Part shown: positions 50,296-59,552 of the stretch, piece after piece
Numbering within the stretch: the stretch's first letter is position 1
Layout of the letters: every line of letters begins with the position of its first letter
Source of the DNA: Allokutzneria oryzae
GTDB taxonomy: Bacteria; Actinomycetota; Actinomycetes; Mycobacteriales; Pseudonocardiaceae
Assembly: GCF_042429765.1 (NCBI RefSeq)
Contig: NZ_JBHLZU010000014.1
Location: 279,879 to 343,878 of the forward strand
DNA length: 64,000 nucleotides
Direction of reading: 5' to 3'
Translations under genes and position numbers: made by a program
Notes under the pieces: generated by a model
The model's input: only the letters and a program-made list of their open reading frames with translations
Database searches by the model: none
Told to the model about the DNA's origin: nothing

Positions 50296-53040
50296 TCAAC
50301 CGGGGGTCAGCGACCGCTGCCGCACCAGCTCGATCAGCTGCGACCGCTTGCCCACGTCGAGCTTGCGGTAGATCCGGGTGAGGTGCTGCTCCACGGTGCT
50401 CACCGACAGGTAGAGCTCCCGCCCGATCTGCCGGTTGGTCAGCCCGTTCGCCGCGAGGGTCGCGACCTTGCGCTCGGCCTCGGAGAGCTCGGCGGCGCAC
50501 GGCAGGCGTATGTCCACATAGGACGATGTCTCGGCCACGAGCAGGCTGCGGCCCGCCTCCTCGGCGTCGCAGAGCCTGGCGACCTGGATCGCCCTGCGCG
50601 CGAGGGCCCGCGAGCGCTTGGAGTCGCCCTGCGCGTAGTGCTCGTTGCTCTGCGCCGCCAGAGCCCTGGTCAGCTCCAGGTGGTGGCCGGACTCCTCCAG
50701 CAGCTGCACCGACTCCTTCAGCAGCGCGGTCCGGCCGCGCGTGTCGCTGATGTCGGCGAGCAGCCGCAGGGACACCCCGCGCATCGTCGGCGGCTCGCCG
50801 CGCACGGGCTTGCTCTGCACCTCGAACATGGCCTTCGCCTCGGCGGTCCGCCCCAGCGCCAGGTAGGCCTTGCCCGCGTTGATCCGCCACGGGATGAGGG
50901 TGGAGACGTCAACGCCCCAGTCCCCCATGAGCTTGCCGCACCGGCGGAAGTCCTCCAGCGCGGCGTGCGGGCGGCCGGTCGCCAGGGCGTAGTGGCCGCG
51001 CGCGTCGAGGTAGTGCAGCCAGAACCCGGTGGCCGACACCGGCTCCGGCAGCGGGTTCCGCAGCAGCCGCTCGGCGTCGGCGAACCTGCCCAGCGCGGTG
51101 GTCGCCGTGATCAGCGTGCCGAGCGGGTAGGCGACGGCGACGCCCCAGCTGCGCTCGGAGATCACCTCAAGCGCCTCCACCGCGGTGCGTCTGGCCAGTG
51201 CCAGGTTCCCCCTGCGCGCCGCGACATCCGCCGCGACACCGAGCACGATCCCGCGCAGCGCGGGCATCCGCCGCGCGAGCGCCTGCTCGGTCAGCTTGGC
51301 GCACCACGCCGCCGCCTGGTCGAGGTCGTCGGCGTAGACCAGGGCGAGCAGCGCGGAGAACACGGCCTCGATGGACGGCTCGTCGAACAGGCTGCTCTGC
51401 AGCACGTACTCGGCGCTGGAGCGCGCGCGTTCGCCGCCGCCCCTGGTGAGCGAGGCGGCCAGCGCGGTGGCCGCGTGCAGGCCGACATCGCCGACCGGGA
51501 CCGGGTAGTCGGGTGGGGCGGTGACGGCGAGACCGCGGTGGGAGTGCCGCAGCCACAGCCGCGCCGCGCCGACCACCGAGGCCAGCTCGCCACCCCGTTC
51601 GTCCACAATGGACTCCAGGTGCCGCACCAGCTCCAGTGCCTCGGCGAAGCGCGCGTGCCAGGCAAGGCAGCGGAGCACCGCGCCGACCTCGTGGTCGAGC
51701 AGGTGGCCCGCGCGCAGGGACTCCTGCAGCGGCCCCAGCAGGCTCTCGGTCGCGGCGGGGTTGGTGCGCCAGCGGACCTTCAGCAGCGTCGTCAGGACCG
51801 CGGCGCGCAGCCGCCCGCCGACCTCGGCGTGGAAGGCGCGCTCCAGGCAGCTCGACGCGAGCTCGACCCGGTCCTCCCGCAGCGCGTCCGCCCCGGCGCG
51901 CACCAGCACGTCGACCGTCCACTCTTCGGTGGCCTCCCCGGCGAGCAGCAGATGTTCCGCCACCGCAAGGGGTTCCGCCCCGTCCTGGTAGAGCGCGGTC
52001 GCGGCGCGCGCGTGCAGGGTCGCGGCGGCGGTCGCGCTCAACGTCTCGCGCACGGCGGTCCGCGCTGCGGGATGCCGGAACCGCCCGTCGGCGTCGACCA
52101 GGCCGCTGGCCGCCATCCCGGCGAGCGCCTGCGCCAGGTCCTCCGGGCCGGTGCTGTCGATGATCCGGTGCACCAGCGCCACCGGGTCGGCGGGGTTGAG
52201 CACGGCGAGCGCCCTGCCGACCCACAACGCCCGGCAGCCGCCGCGGTAGAGGCAGGCCGCGACGGCCTCCCGGTAGGCCTCGCCCGCGACGACCTCGTCC
52301 CGCCCCGGGCCGGTGTCCTCGATGAGCGCGTTGAGCAGCAAGGGATTCCCGCCGCTCGCCCGGCGGTAGTCCGCGACCAGGCCGGGGGACGGCTCCGTGC
52401 CGGTGCGGCGGCGGGCCAGCTCGGCGATGCCGGTGTCGGTGAGCATGCCGATCTCGACCCAGTGGCACCTGCGGTGCCGGTTCAGCTGCGCGTGGAAGCT
52501 CGCCAGCGGGCCACCGGTGCGGGTGACCACGCCCAGCACCACCAGCATCCGCGTCGAGGCGATCCGGCGCTGGAGGTGGAGCAACGTCTGCAGGGACGCG
52601 TCGTCGGCGTGCTGCAGGTCGTCGACGAGCACCAGTGCCCTGCGGTCACCGACGTGGTCGAGCAGCAGCTCGCACACGTCCCCGGCCAGCCCGGGGTCGA
52701 CCGGAGGCCTGCGGTCGTCGCAGTCCCCGCCGAGCGGGGCGGGTTCGGTGTGCGGCGCGCGCCGCCCGGCGAGCAGCCGCTGGTACCGCGCCGTCAGCCC
52801 GGCCGAGCGGACCAGCTGGCCGAGCACGCCCATGGGCAGCGACCGCTCGGCCCACGAGCCGACCGCGCCGAGCACGACGACCCCGGCCCGCTCCGCGTCC
52901 GCGCGCAGCCGCCGCAGCACCTCGGTCCTGCCCGAGGTGACCGGTCCGCAGAGGACGGCGACCTCGCCGCCGCCCGTCACGCCCTCGTCGAGCAGCAGCC
53001 GAAGAACGGCCAGCTGCCCGTCCCGTTCCACCAGTTCCAC
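50296..53040 (-). CDS. LAL-type (large ATP-binding LuxR) regulator with altered Walker A
   Basis: The 914-residue regulator has an N-terminal STAND ATPase (about residues 1-330), a long helical-repeat middle, and a C-terminal LuxR HTH (LSEAERKVATLAANGLTNRQ to TRIYRKLDVGKRSQLIELV, about 850-910). The P-loop reads GPVTSGRTE at residues 32-40: Arg replaces the invariant Lys. Walker B ALVLVDDLQHADD is normal. GTG 53040 is chosen because AAGG lies 9 nt upstream and the protein then starts where LALs usually do. LALs activate adjacent polyketide genes; this one lies directly upstream of the PKS-like gene in the same direction, with 155 bp between. Confidence 0.88.
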   Translation of the reverse strand: MELVERDGQLAVLRLLLDEGVTGGGEVAVLCGPVTSGRTEVLRRLRADAERAGVVVLGAVGSWAERSLPMGVLGQLVRSAGLTARYQRLLAGRRAPHTEPAPLGGDCDDRRPPVDPGLAGDVCELLLDHVGDRRALVLVDDLQHADDASLQTLLHLQRRIASTRMLVVLGVVTRTGGPLASFHAQLNRHRRCHWVEIGMLTDTGIAELARRRTGTEPSPGLVADYRRASGGNPLLLNALIEDTGPGRDEVVAGEAYREAVAACLYRGGCRALWVGRALAVLNPADPVALVHRIIDSTGPEDLAQALAGMAASGLVDADGRFRHPAARTAVRETLSATAAATLHARAATALYQDGAEPLAVAEHLLLAGEATEEWTVDVLVRAGADALREDRVELASSCLERAFHAEVGGRLRAAVLTTLLKVRWRTNPAATESLLGPLQESLRAGHLLDHEVGAVLRCLAWHARFAEALELVRHLESIVDERGGELASVVGAARLWLRHSHRGLAVTAPPDYPVPVGDVGLHAATALAASLTRGGGERARSSAEYVLQSSLFDEPSIEAVFSALLALVYADDLDQAAAWCAKLTEQALARRMPALRGIVLGVAADVAARRGNLALARRTAVEALEVISERSWGVAVAYPLGTLITATTALGRFADAERLLRNPLPEPVSATGFWLHYLDARGHYALATGRPHAALEDFRRCGKLMGDWGVDVSTLIPWRINAGKAYLALGRTAEAKAMFEVQSKPVRGEPPTMRGVSLRLLADISDTRGRTALLKESVQLLEESGHHLELTRALAAQSNEHYAQGDSKRSRALARRAIQVARLCDAEEAGRSLLVAETSSYVDIRLPCAAELSEAERKVATLAANGLTNRQIGRELYLSVSTVEQHLTRIYRKLDVGKRSQLIELVRQRSLTPG

Positions 53041-53495
53041 CCGCGAATACCTTCCCGCGCCGCCGTTCCCCCAGGAGATAATTCGGCTACCGTGACGGAA
53101 CGTGAACGTACCAGCGGCCGTATCCCACGAGTCGGCCGGGATCAGGAAATTTGAGCGATACCGCCCCCTTACCCTGTGTCGCATAACCGGCGGTCATCGG
53201 AGAATCCTATAACCCGACGTGAGGACGGCGCGCCCGTTCGGGCGGACCCGGTTTTCCACACTTCTCGACCGCATTTCACGATCCGAGTGCACAACCGGAA
53301 AACAACACACAGAACCCGGCTGGTAACCGGGCTTTCCCCACGCTTTTCCGGAGGCGGACCCGGTGGGCCTATCCGTTTTCCGCCCGGGTCCGCCGGGTGC
53401 GGGCGGCCGGTGCCGCGAACCGGGCGCGGTTACGCTCGGCGGCGCCGGGGCACTCCCAACCCGGACAGAGCATGACGGGACGAGACGGGGCGGGG
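53041..53495. other. Divergent intergenic region, LAL and phosphoglucomutase genes
   Basis: This 455-bp gap is comparatively AT-rich between 53185 and 53345 and contains TATAAC at about 53208 as a possible -10 and a small dyad CCCGGCTGGTAACCGGG at about 53314-53330. Short open frames inside it have no ribosome sites and no recognisable product. Promoters for both flanking genes are expected here. Confidence 0.45.
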
Positions 53496-54242
53496 ATGCG
53501 GCACACGAACCACTCGATCACCTTGCCCGAGACGATCACCGCGTGCCTCTTCGACATGGACGGCGTCCTGACCAGCACCGCCGAGCTGCACCGCACGGCG
53601 TGGAAGCAGGTCTTCGACGAGTTCCTCCGTGCCCGCCGCGGCGCGTCGTTCCGGCCGTTCACCGAGCAGGACTACCTCGACCACGTCGACGGCCGCCCGC
53701 GCCGCGACGGGGTCCGGCAGTTCCTCGCCTCGCGCGGGATCACGCTGCCGGAGGGCTCGCCGGAGGACCCGCACGACCTGTCCACGGTGCACGCGGTCGG
53801 CAACCGCAAGAACGACCTGCTGGAGAAGCTCATCGAGGAACGGGGCGTCGACCCCTACCCCGGTTCGGTCCGGTTCGTGCGCGCGGCGCACGACGCGGGA
53901 CTGGCGCTGGGCGTGGTGACGTCCTCGGCCAACGGCAAGCGCGTGCTCGACGCGACCGGCCTCGCGCCGCTGTTCCTGGTGCGGGTGGACGGTGTGGTCA
54001 TCGACGAGGAGGGGCTGCGCGGCAAACCGGCGCCGGACTCCTTCCTCGCCGCCGCCAAGCGGCTGGGTGTCGAACCGGCGGCGACCGCGGTCTTCGAGGA
54101 CGCGCTCTCCGGGGTCGAGGCGGGCCGCGCGGGCGCCTTCGGCCACGTGGTCGGCGTCGACCGAGCCGGGAACGGACATGCCCAGGCGCTGCGCGAGCAC
54201 GGAGCGGACGCCGTCGTGACCGACCTGGGGGAGCTGCTGTGA
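53496..54242 (+). CDS. pgmB: Beta-phosphoglucomutase (HAD superfamily)
   Basis: The 248-residue HAD enzyme has motif I LFDMDGVLTSTAELH (both Asp, about residues 17-31), cap-domain segment DYLDHVDGRPRRDGV, motif II VVTSSANGK, motif III near GKPAPDSFLAAAKRLG and motif IV VFEDALSGVEAG. The cap HVDGRPR matches beta-phosphoglucomutase and related phosphatases. ATG 53496 and ATG 53472 are both possible. Its stop overlaps the GTG of a GH65 phosphorylase, which yields beta-glucose 1-phosphate, so conversion to glucose 6-phosphate is well supported by context. Confidence 0.88.
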   Translation: MRHTNHSITLPETITACLFDMDGVLTSTAELHRTAWKQVFDEFLRARRGASFRPFTEQDYLDHVDGRPRRDGVRQFLASRGITLPEGSPEDPHDLSTVHAVGNRKNDLLEKLIEERGVDPYPGSVRFVRAAHDAGLALGVVTSSANGKRVLDATGLAPLFLVRVDGVVIDEEGLRGKPAPDSFLAAAKRLGVEPAATAVFEDALSGVEAGRAGAFGHVVGVDRAGNGHAQALREHGADAVVTDLGELL

Positions 54243-56581
54243 GCAAGGGTTACCAGACCGAGCCGTGGCAGCTGGCGTGGCGCGGACTCGACCTCGCCGA
54301 GCTGGACCGCACCGAGTCGACCTTCGCACTGTCCAACGGGCACATCGGGTTGCGCGGCACCCTGGAGGAGGGCGAGCCGCGCGGGCTGCCCGGCACCTAC
54401 CTCAACGGCTTCTACGAGGAGCACCCGCTGCCCTACGGCGAAGCCGGCTACGGCTACCCCGAGGCCGGGCAGACCGTGGTCAACGTGACCGACGGCAAGA
54501 TCATCCGGCTGCTGGTCGAGGACGAGCCGCTGGACATGCGCTACGGCCGCGCCCTCTCCCACGAGCGGGTCCTGGACTTCCGCTCCGGCACGCTGCGCAG
54601 GCACACCGAGTGGGAGTCGCCGACCGGGCGGCGGGTCAGCGTGCGCACCGAGCGGCTGGTGTCGTTCACCCAGCGCGCCGTGGCCGCGATCCACTACGAG
54701 ATCGAGCCCGTCGACGACATCCAGCTCGTCGTGCAGTCGGACCTGCTCGCCAACGAGCCGATCGAGCACCGCTCCGGTGACCCGCGCGTGGCCGCCGCGC
54801 TGGACCACCCCCTGGTCGGCGACTTCGCGGTCGCCGAAGGCAGGCGGGCGGTGCTCGCCCACCACACCAGGCACTCCGGGCTGCGCATGGCCGCCGCGAT
54901 GGACCACGACATCGACGCCCAGGACAACCTGCGCACCGCCATCCACGCCGAGACCGACCTCGCCAGGTTCACCGTGGCGGTCGACGTGCCCGCGGGCGGC
55001 AGGCTGCGGCTGACGAAGTACCTCGGCTACGGCTGGTCGGCCAACCGCTCGGTGCCCGCGCTGCGCGCCCAGGTGGAGGCCGCGCTGGAGGGGGCGCTGC
55101 AGACCGGCTGGCGGGGCCTGCTCGCCGAGCAGCGGCAGTACCTCGACCACTTCTGGGCGGCCGCCGACGTCGAGGTGGACGGCGACGAGGCGCTCCAGCA
55201 GGCGATCCGCTTCGCGCTGTTCCACGTTCTCCAGGCCGGGGCGCGCGGAGAGACCAGGGCCATCCCGGGCAAGGGCCTCACCGGGCCGGGCTACGACGGC
55301 CACGCCTTCTGGGACACCGAGATCTTCGTGCTGCCGCTGCTGACCTACACCGTCCCCGAGGCCGCGCGCGACGCGCTGCGCTGGCGGCACTCCACCATCG
55401 ACAAGGCGCGGGAACGGGCGACGCAGCTCGGCCAGCGCGGCGCGGCCTTCCCGTGGCGTTCGATCAACGGGGCCGAGTGCTCGGCGTACTGGCCGGCGGG
55501 CACGGCCGCCTTCCACGTCTCCGGCGGCGTCGCCTACGCCACCGCTCAGTACGTCGCGGCCACCGGCGACACCACCTTCGAACGCGACTGCGGCACGGAG
55601 ATCCTGGTCGAGACGGCACGGTTGTGGATGGCGCTCGGCCACAACGACCCGCACGACGGGTTCCGCATCGACGGCGTCACCGGACCCGACGAGTACACCG
55701 CCGTGGTGGACAACAACCTCTACACCAACCTGATCGCGCAGAAGAACCTGCGTGAGGCGGCCGCGGCGTGCGAGCGCCACCCCGACCTCGCGCAGCACCT
55801 CGCGGTCTCCGGGGACGAGCTCGCGGCGTGGACGGAGGCGGCCGACCGGATGGCGATCCCGTTCGACGCCAAGCTCAACGTGCACCAGCAGTGCGAGGGC
55901 TTCACCTCGCACGCCGAGTGGGACTTCGCGAACACACCGCAGGACCGGTACCCGCTGCTGCTGAACTACCCGTACTTCGACCTGTACCGCAAGCAGGTGA
56001 CCAAGCAGGCCGACCTGGTGCTGGCGATGCACCTGCGCGGCGACGTGTTCAGCGAGGCGGCGAAGGCCCGCAACTTCGACTACTACGAGGCGCGGACCGT
56101 GCGGGACTCGTCGTTGTCCGCGAGCACCCAGGCCGTGCTGGCAGCCGAGCTCGGGCATCTCGACCTCGCCTACGACTACCTCGCCGAAGCCGCGTTCACC
56201 GACCTCAACGACCTGCACGACAACGCCCGCAACGGGTTGCACATGGCCTCGCTCGCCGGGGCGTGGTCCGCGGTGGTCGCCGGGTTCGGCGGGATGCGCG
56301 ACCACGACGGGAAGCTGACATTCGCACCGAGGACTCCCCCGGCGCTGACCAGCTTCTCCTTCCGGATGCGCCTGCGGGACACCAGCTTCCAGGTCTTCGT
56401 CGACCGCACCAGCGCCACCTACCGGATCATCTCCGGCGGGCCGCTGCACACCGCGCACCACGGCGAGCCGATCGTCGTGGAGCCGGGGACCGACGTGACC
56501 CTGCCGATCCCGGCCGCTCCGTACCACCCGGCGCCACACCAGCCGGAGGGACGTCAGCCCAAGCGGCTACGCGAGTCCTGA
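54239..56581 (+). CDS. GH65 disaccharide phosphorylase (trehalose/kojibiose/maltose type)
   Basis: The 780-residue protein has an N-terminal beta-sandwich (ALSNGHIGLRGTLEEGEP), an (alpha/alpha)6 barrel with the general-acid motif VTGPDEYTAVVDNN (Glu near residue 485), HAFWDTEIFVLPLL and KQADLVLAM, and a C-terminal jelly roll. GH65 phosphorylases cleave alpha-glucobioses with inversion to beta-glucose 1-phosphate. GTG 54239 overlaps the preceding stop (GTGA). The acceptor (glucose at which linkage) cannot be told from sequence alone. The last 15 bp overlap the convergent SARP gene. Confidence 0.9.
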   Translation: MSKGYQTEPWQLAWRGLDLAELDRTESTFALSNGHIGLRGTLEEGEPRGLPGTYLNGFYEEHPLPYGEAGYGYPEAGQTVVNVTDGKIIRLLVEDEPLDMRYGRALSHERVLDFRSGTLRRHTEWESPTGRRVSVRTERLVSFTQRAVAAIHYEIEPVDDIQLVVQSDLLANEPIEHRSGDPRVAAALDHPLVGDFAVAEGRRAVLAHHTRHSGLRMAAAMDHDIDAQDNLRTAIHAETDLARFTVAVDVPAGGRLRLTKYLGYGWSANRSVPALRAQVEAALEGALQTGWRGLLAEQRQYLDHFWAAADVEVDGDEALQQAIRFALFHVLQAGARGETRAIPGKGLTGPGYDGHAFWDTEIFVLPLLTYTVPEAARDALRWRHSTIDKARERATQLGQRGAAFPWRSINGAECSAYWPAGTAAFHVSGGVAYATAQYVAATGDTTFERDCGTEILVETARLWMALGHNDPHDGFRIDGVTGPDEYTAVVDNNLYTNLIAQKNLREAAAACERHPDLAQHLAVSGDELAAWTEAADRMAIPFDAKLNVHQQCEGFTSHAEWDFANTPQDRYPLLLNYPYFDLYRKQVTKQADLVLAMHLRGDVFSEAAKARNFDYYEARTVRDSSLSASTQAVLAAELGHLDLAYDYLAEAAFTDLNDLHDNARNGLHMASLAGAWSAVVAGFGGMRDHDGKLTFAPRTPPALTSFSFRMRLRDTSFQVFVDRTSATYRIISGGPLHTAHHGEPIVVEPGTDVTLPIPAAPYHPAPHQPEGRQPKRLRES

Positions 56582-59320
56582 CCCCGCGAGGAGCTCGCGG
56601 ACCCGGTCGGCGTCGTCGGGCCTGCCCTGCGCGCGGAAGGAGTCCCGCGCGAGCTGCCACGCCTCGCGCGCGTCGTCGTCGTGCCCGGCAGCGAGCTGCG
56701 CTTTGCCAAGGCGCTCAAGGATCTCCGGCTCGTAGTAGGTGTTGCCGATCTCGCGGAACAGCTTCACCGAGTGCGCGAAACAGTCGATCGCCTCGGCCAT
56801 GTCGCCGAGGTCGTAGGCGACGAGGCCGAGGCTGTCGAGCGTCCCGGCCTGGCCGTCGCGGTGGTCGATCTCGCGGTAGATCGCCAGCGCGCGTTCGAGG
56901 TACGGCCGGGCCTGCTCGTTGTTGCCGAGCCGCGCGTGGAACCAGCCGCACGCGCTGTTCCCCTGTGCTGTCCACACTGGACGGTCGAGCGTCCCGTAGA
57001 CCTCCAGCGCGCGCAGGGCGTGTTCCAGTGCCCGCTGGTCATCGCCGTGCCGCTCCCAGGCCGCTGCCAGGCTGTAGTTGATGTGCCCCTGCGAGGGGAC
57101 CTCGCCGAGCTCCTCCGCGACGGAGAGCGCGCGGCGCAGCTGGTCCATGGCCTTGGTGTGTTCGCCGATCCTGGCGTAGGCGTCGGCCAGCCCCCGTTCC
57201 GCTTGGAGGCGGCGCTTGGTGCCGTCGAGGTGCTCGCACGCCTTGGCGGCGGCCTCCCAGAACTCGACCCTGGCGTGCCGAAGTCCCTTGCGGAACTGGT
57301 AGGTCTCCGTCGCCCGCGCCATCCGCCAGGCGTACAGGTGCCAGTCCCGGGCCGCGACGAAGCGCTGCACCTCGTACAGGCACGCGTACTCGGCGTCGAA
57401 CCACGCCAGTGCTTGGGAGTCGTCGGTGAGCGGCTGCGTGCGCACACCCTCGATCGGCTCGCCGAAGTCGGTCTCCCGCTTCTGCGGGTACAACAAGGTC
57501 TCGGCGATGTTGGCGGTGTGGACGTAGAAGTCGGCCAACCTCAGCAGCGGCTCCTCGGCCGTCCCTTGTGCGCGTTCGGCCGCGTAGAGCCGGACCAGGT
57601 CGTGCATCCGGTAGCGGCCCGGTGCCGGTTGCGAGACGAGGTGTGCGCTTTCCAGCTCGCGCAGCAGAACACCCGCTCTGCCGAAGGAATGCCCGGTGAG
57701 CGCGGCGACGGCGTACTGGTTGATGTCCGGTCCCGGCGCGAGCCCGAGCAACCCGAACAGCTCCTCCGCGTCCGCGCTCAGCGCGCGCACCGACCACGAG
57801 AACACCGAGCGCAGCCCGAAGATCCCGTCTCCGGTGTCCAGCCCGTCGAGTCGTTCGGAGTGGTCGCGCAGCTCGGCGGCGAGCACGGCCAACGGGAAGT
57901 CCGGATGCGTGGCGGCTCTCGCGGCGACGATGCCCAGTGCGAGGGGAAGCCCACCGCAGACGGACAGGAGCTCGGCCACCGCGGCCCGCTCGGCGGTGAC
58001 GCGCTCCGCACCGAGGTGGCCGGACAGCAGCTGCCACGCCTCGTCGTCGGAGAGCAGGCCGAGGTCCACCGTCCGCGCGCCGTGCGCCGTCGTGAGTCCG
58101 GCCAGGGTGCGGCGGCTGGTCACCAGCACGGTGCACGTCGGGGTGCCCGGCAACAGCGGCTCGACCTGCGCGGTGTCGGCAGCGTTGTCCAGCACCACCA
58201 GCATCCGCCGACCGGCGATCAGGCTTCGGTACAGGCCGAAGCGCGCGTCGGGCTCCACCGGCACCGAACCCGGTTCGACCCCGAGCGCGTCGAGGAACCC
58301 CCGTGCCACCACGTCCGGGGCGACCGGCACCCCCGACGGGTCGAAGCCCCTCAGGTTCACGTACAGCTGGCCGTCCGGGAACCGGTCCAGGTTCCGGTGC
58401 GCCCAGTGCAGCGCGAGCCAGGTCTTGCCAACACCACCGGATCCGCTGACCGCCGACACCACCACGGTGCCGGTCGCGTCCACGCATCCGTCCAGCAGGT
58501 CGAGCTCCGTGACCCGCCCGGCGAACAGCCTCGGCGCGGCGGGCAGCTGGCGCGGCACGACGGCGGCCACGTCTGTCCTTTGCGGACTGTCCAGGTCGAG
58601 CGCGGTGTCGGAGCTGAGGATCTGCTGGTGCAGCCGCCGCAGTGGCGCTGTCGGATCGGAACCCAGCTCCTCGGCCAGCCGTGCCCTGATCGCGCCGTAG
58701 TGCTCCAACGCGTCGGCGGGACGGCCGTTCCGGTAGAGCGCCACCATGTACTGCGCCGCCAGCCGCTCGTCCAGCGGGTGCTCCGCGGTCCGCTCGGCCA
58801 GCCGCGGGATCAGCTCGCCGTGACGGCCGGTGCGCAGCAGCACGTCGTGCTGGTCCAACTCCGCGGCCATCCGCTCGGCGGCCAACCGGCCGCGGAGGGT
58901 GGCCAACCACGGCACGTCCAGCCCGTCGAAGGGCTCACCGCGCCACAACCGCAGGGCCTGCTCGTAGAGCTCCGCCGCCTCCTCGTCGGGCCGCGACCGC
59001 GCGGCATCCACCAACGTGCGGAACCGCAGCAGGTCGATCGCGTCGTCCTCGACGGAGAGCACGTATCCCTCGGTGCGGCGTTCGAACACGCCAGGCAGCA
59101 CGGATCGCAGGCGGGAGAGGTAGCTGCGCAGAACGGGATGCGCGCGCTGCGGCTGCCGCTCGCCCCACACGCGCTCGGCGAGCGTGTCCAGCGAGACGAC
59201 GTGATTCGCTTCCGCGACAAGCACCGCGAGCACGCAGCGCTGTCGTGCGTGACCGAGGTCGATCTCCGCTCCGGCGTGCTCCGCCCGCATCGGGCCGAGC
59301 ACGCCGAGAAACACGTCCAT
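56567..59320 (-). CDS. SARP-NB-ARC-TPR (AfsR-like) regulator
   Basis: The 917-residue protein has an N-terminal OmpR-type DNA-binding domain (about 1-95; LGHARQRCVLAVLVAEANHV, RSYLSRLRSVL), a BTAD domain (about 100-245), an NB-ARC ATPase with intact P-loop GSGGVGKTWLALHW (about 290) and LVVLDNAAD, and C-terminal TPRs (about 690-900; AIYREIDHRDGQAGTLDSLG). AfsR-like proteins integrate signals to activate antibiotic clusters. The ATG at 59320 gives the standard N-terminus. No biosynthetic cluster adjoins it except the distant PKS-like gene. Confidence 0.92.
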   Translation of the reverse strand: MDVFLGVLGPMRAEHAGAEIDLGHARQRCVLAVLVAEANHVVSLDTLAERVWGERQPQRAHPVLRSYLSRLRSVLPGVFERRTEGYVLSVEDDAIDLLRFRTLVDAARSRPDEEAAELYEQALRLWRGEPFDGLDVPWLATLRGRLAAERMAAELDQHDVLLRTGRHGELIPRLAERTAEHPLDERLAAQYMVALYRNGRPADALEHYGAIRARLAEELGSDPTAPLRRLHQQILSSDTALDLDSPQRTDVAAVVPRQLPAAPRLFAGRVTELDLLDGCVDATGTVVVSAVSGSGGVGKTWLALHWAHRNLDRFPDGQLYVNLRGFDPSGVPVAPDVVARGFLDALGVEPGSVPVEPDARFGLYRSLIAGRRMLVVLDNAADTAQVEPLLPGTPTCTVLVTSRRTLAGLTTAHGARTVDLGLLSDDEAWQLLSGHLGAERVTAERAAVAELLSVCGGLPLALGIVAARAATHPDFPLAVLAAELRDHSERLDGLDTGDGIFGLRSVFSWSVRALSADAEELFGLLGLAPGPDINQYAVAALTGHSFGRAGVLLRELESAHLVSQPAPGRYRMHDLVRLYAAERAQGTAEEPLLRLADFYVHTANIAETLLYPQKRETDFGEPIEGVRTQPLTDDSQALAWFDAEYACLYEVQRFVAARDWHLYAWRMARATETYQFRKGLRHARVEFWEAAAKACEHLDGTKRRLQAERGLADAYARIGEHTKAMDQLRRALSVAEELGEVPSQGHINYSLAAAWERHGDDQRALEHALRALEVYGTLDRPVWTAQGNSACGWFHARLGNNEQARPYLERALAIYREIDHRDGQAGTLDSLGLVAYDLGDMAEAIDCFAHSVKLFREIGNTYYEPEILERLGKAQLAAGHDDDAREAWQLARDSFRAQGRPDDADRVRELLAGSGLA

Positions 59321-59552
59321 GCCGCCCCCACTCGCCGTGTGGCGGACAGCCTAGTGGGAGTGGGGAGCCTGCCTGCCGACGTGCCCGCGCCGGCAGGCAG
59401 GCTGGCTCGTGGGAACCGACTTTCCCCCACCACCGCTGCGCGGACGATGTGCGCACGTGCAACACACAGGTCAGAACACGTCCGCAACCCCCTTGGCGCG
59501 GCGTATGTTTCGGCACAGCACAGTCCGCACGCAGCGTCCAGGAAGGGCCTCG

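Noticed and set aside
53855..56539. Very long open frame on the minus strand opposite the GH65 gene
   Set aside because: It is antisense to a clearly recognised enzyme; the translated product is Arg/Val/Gly-rich without any family motif, as expected from high-GC third positions.
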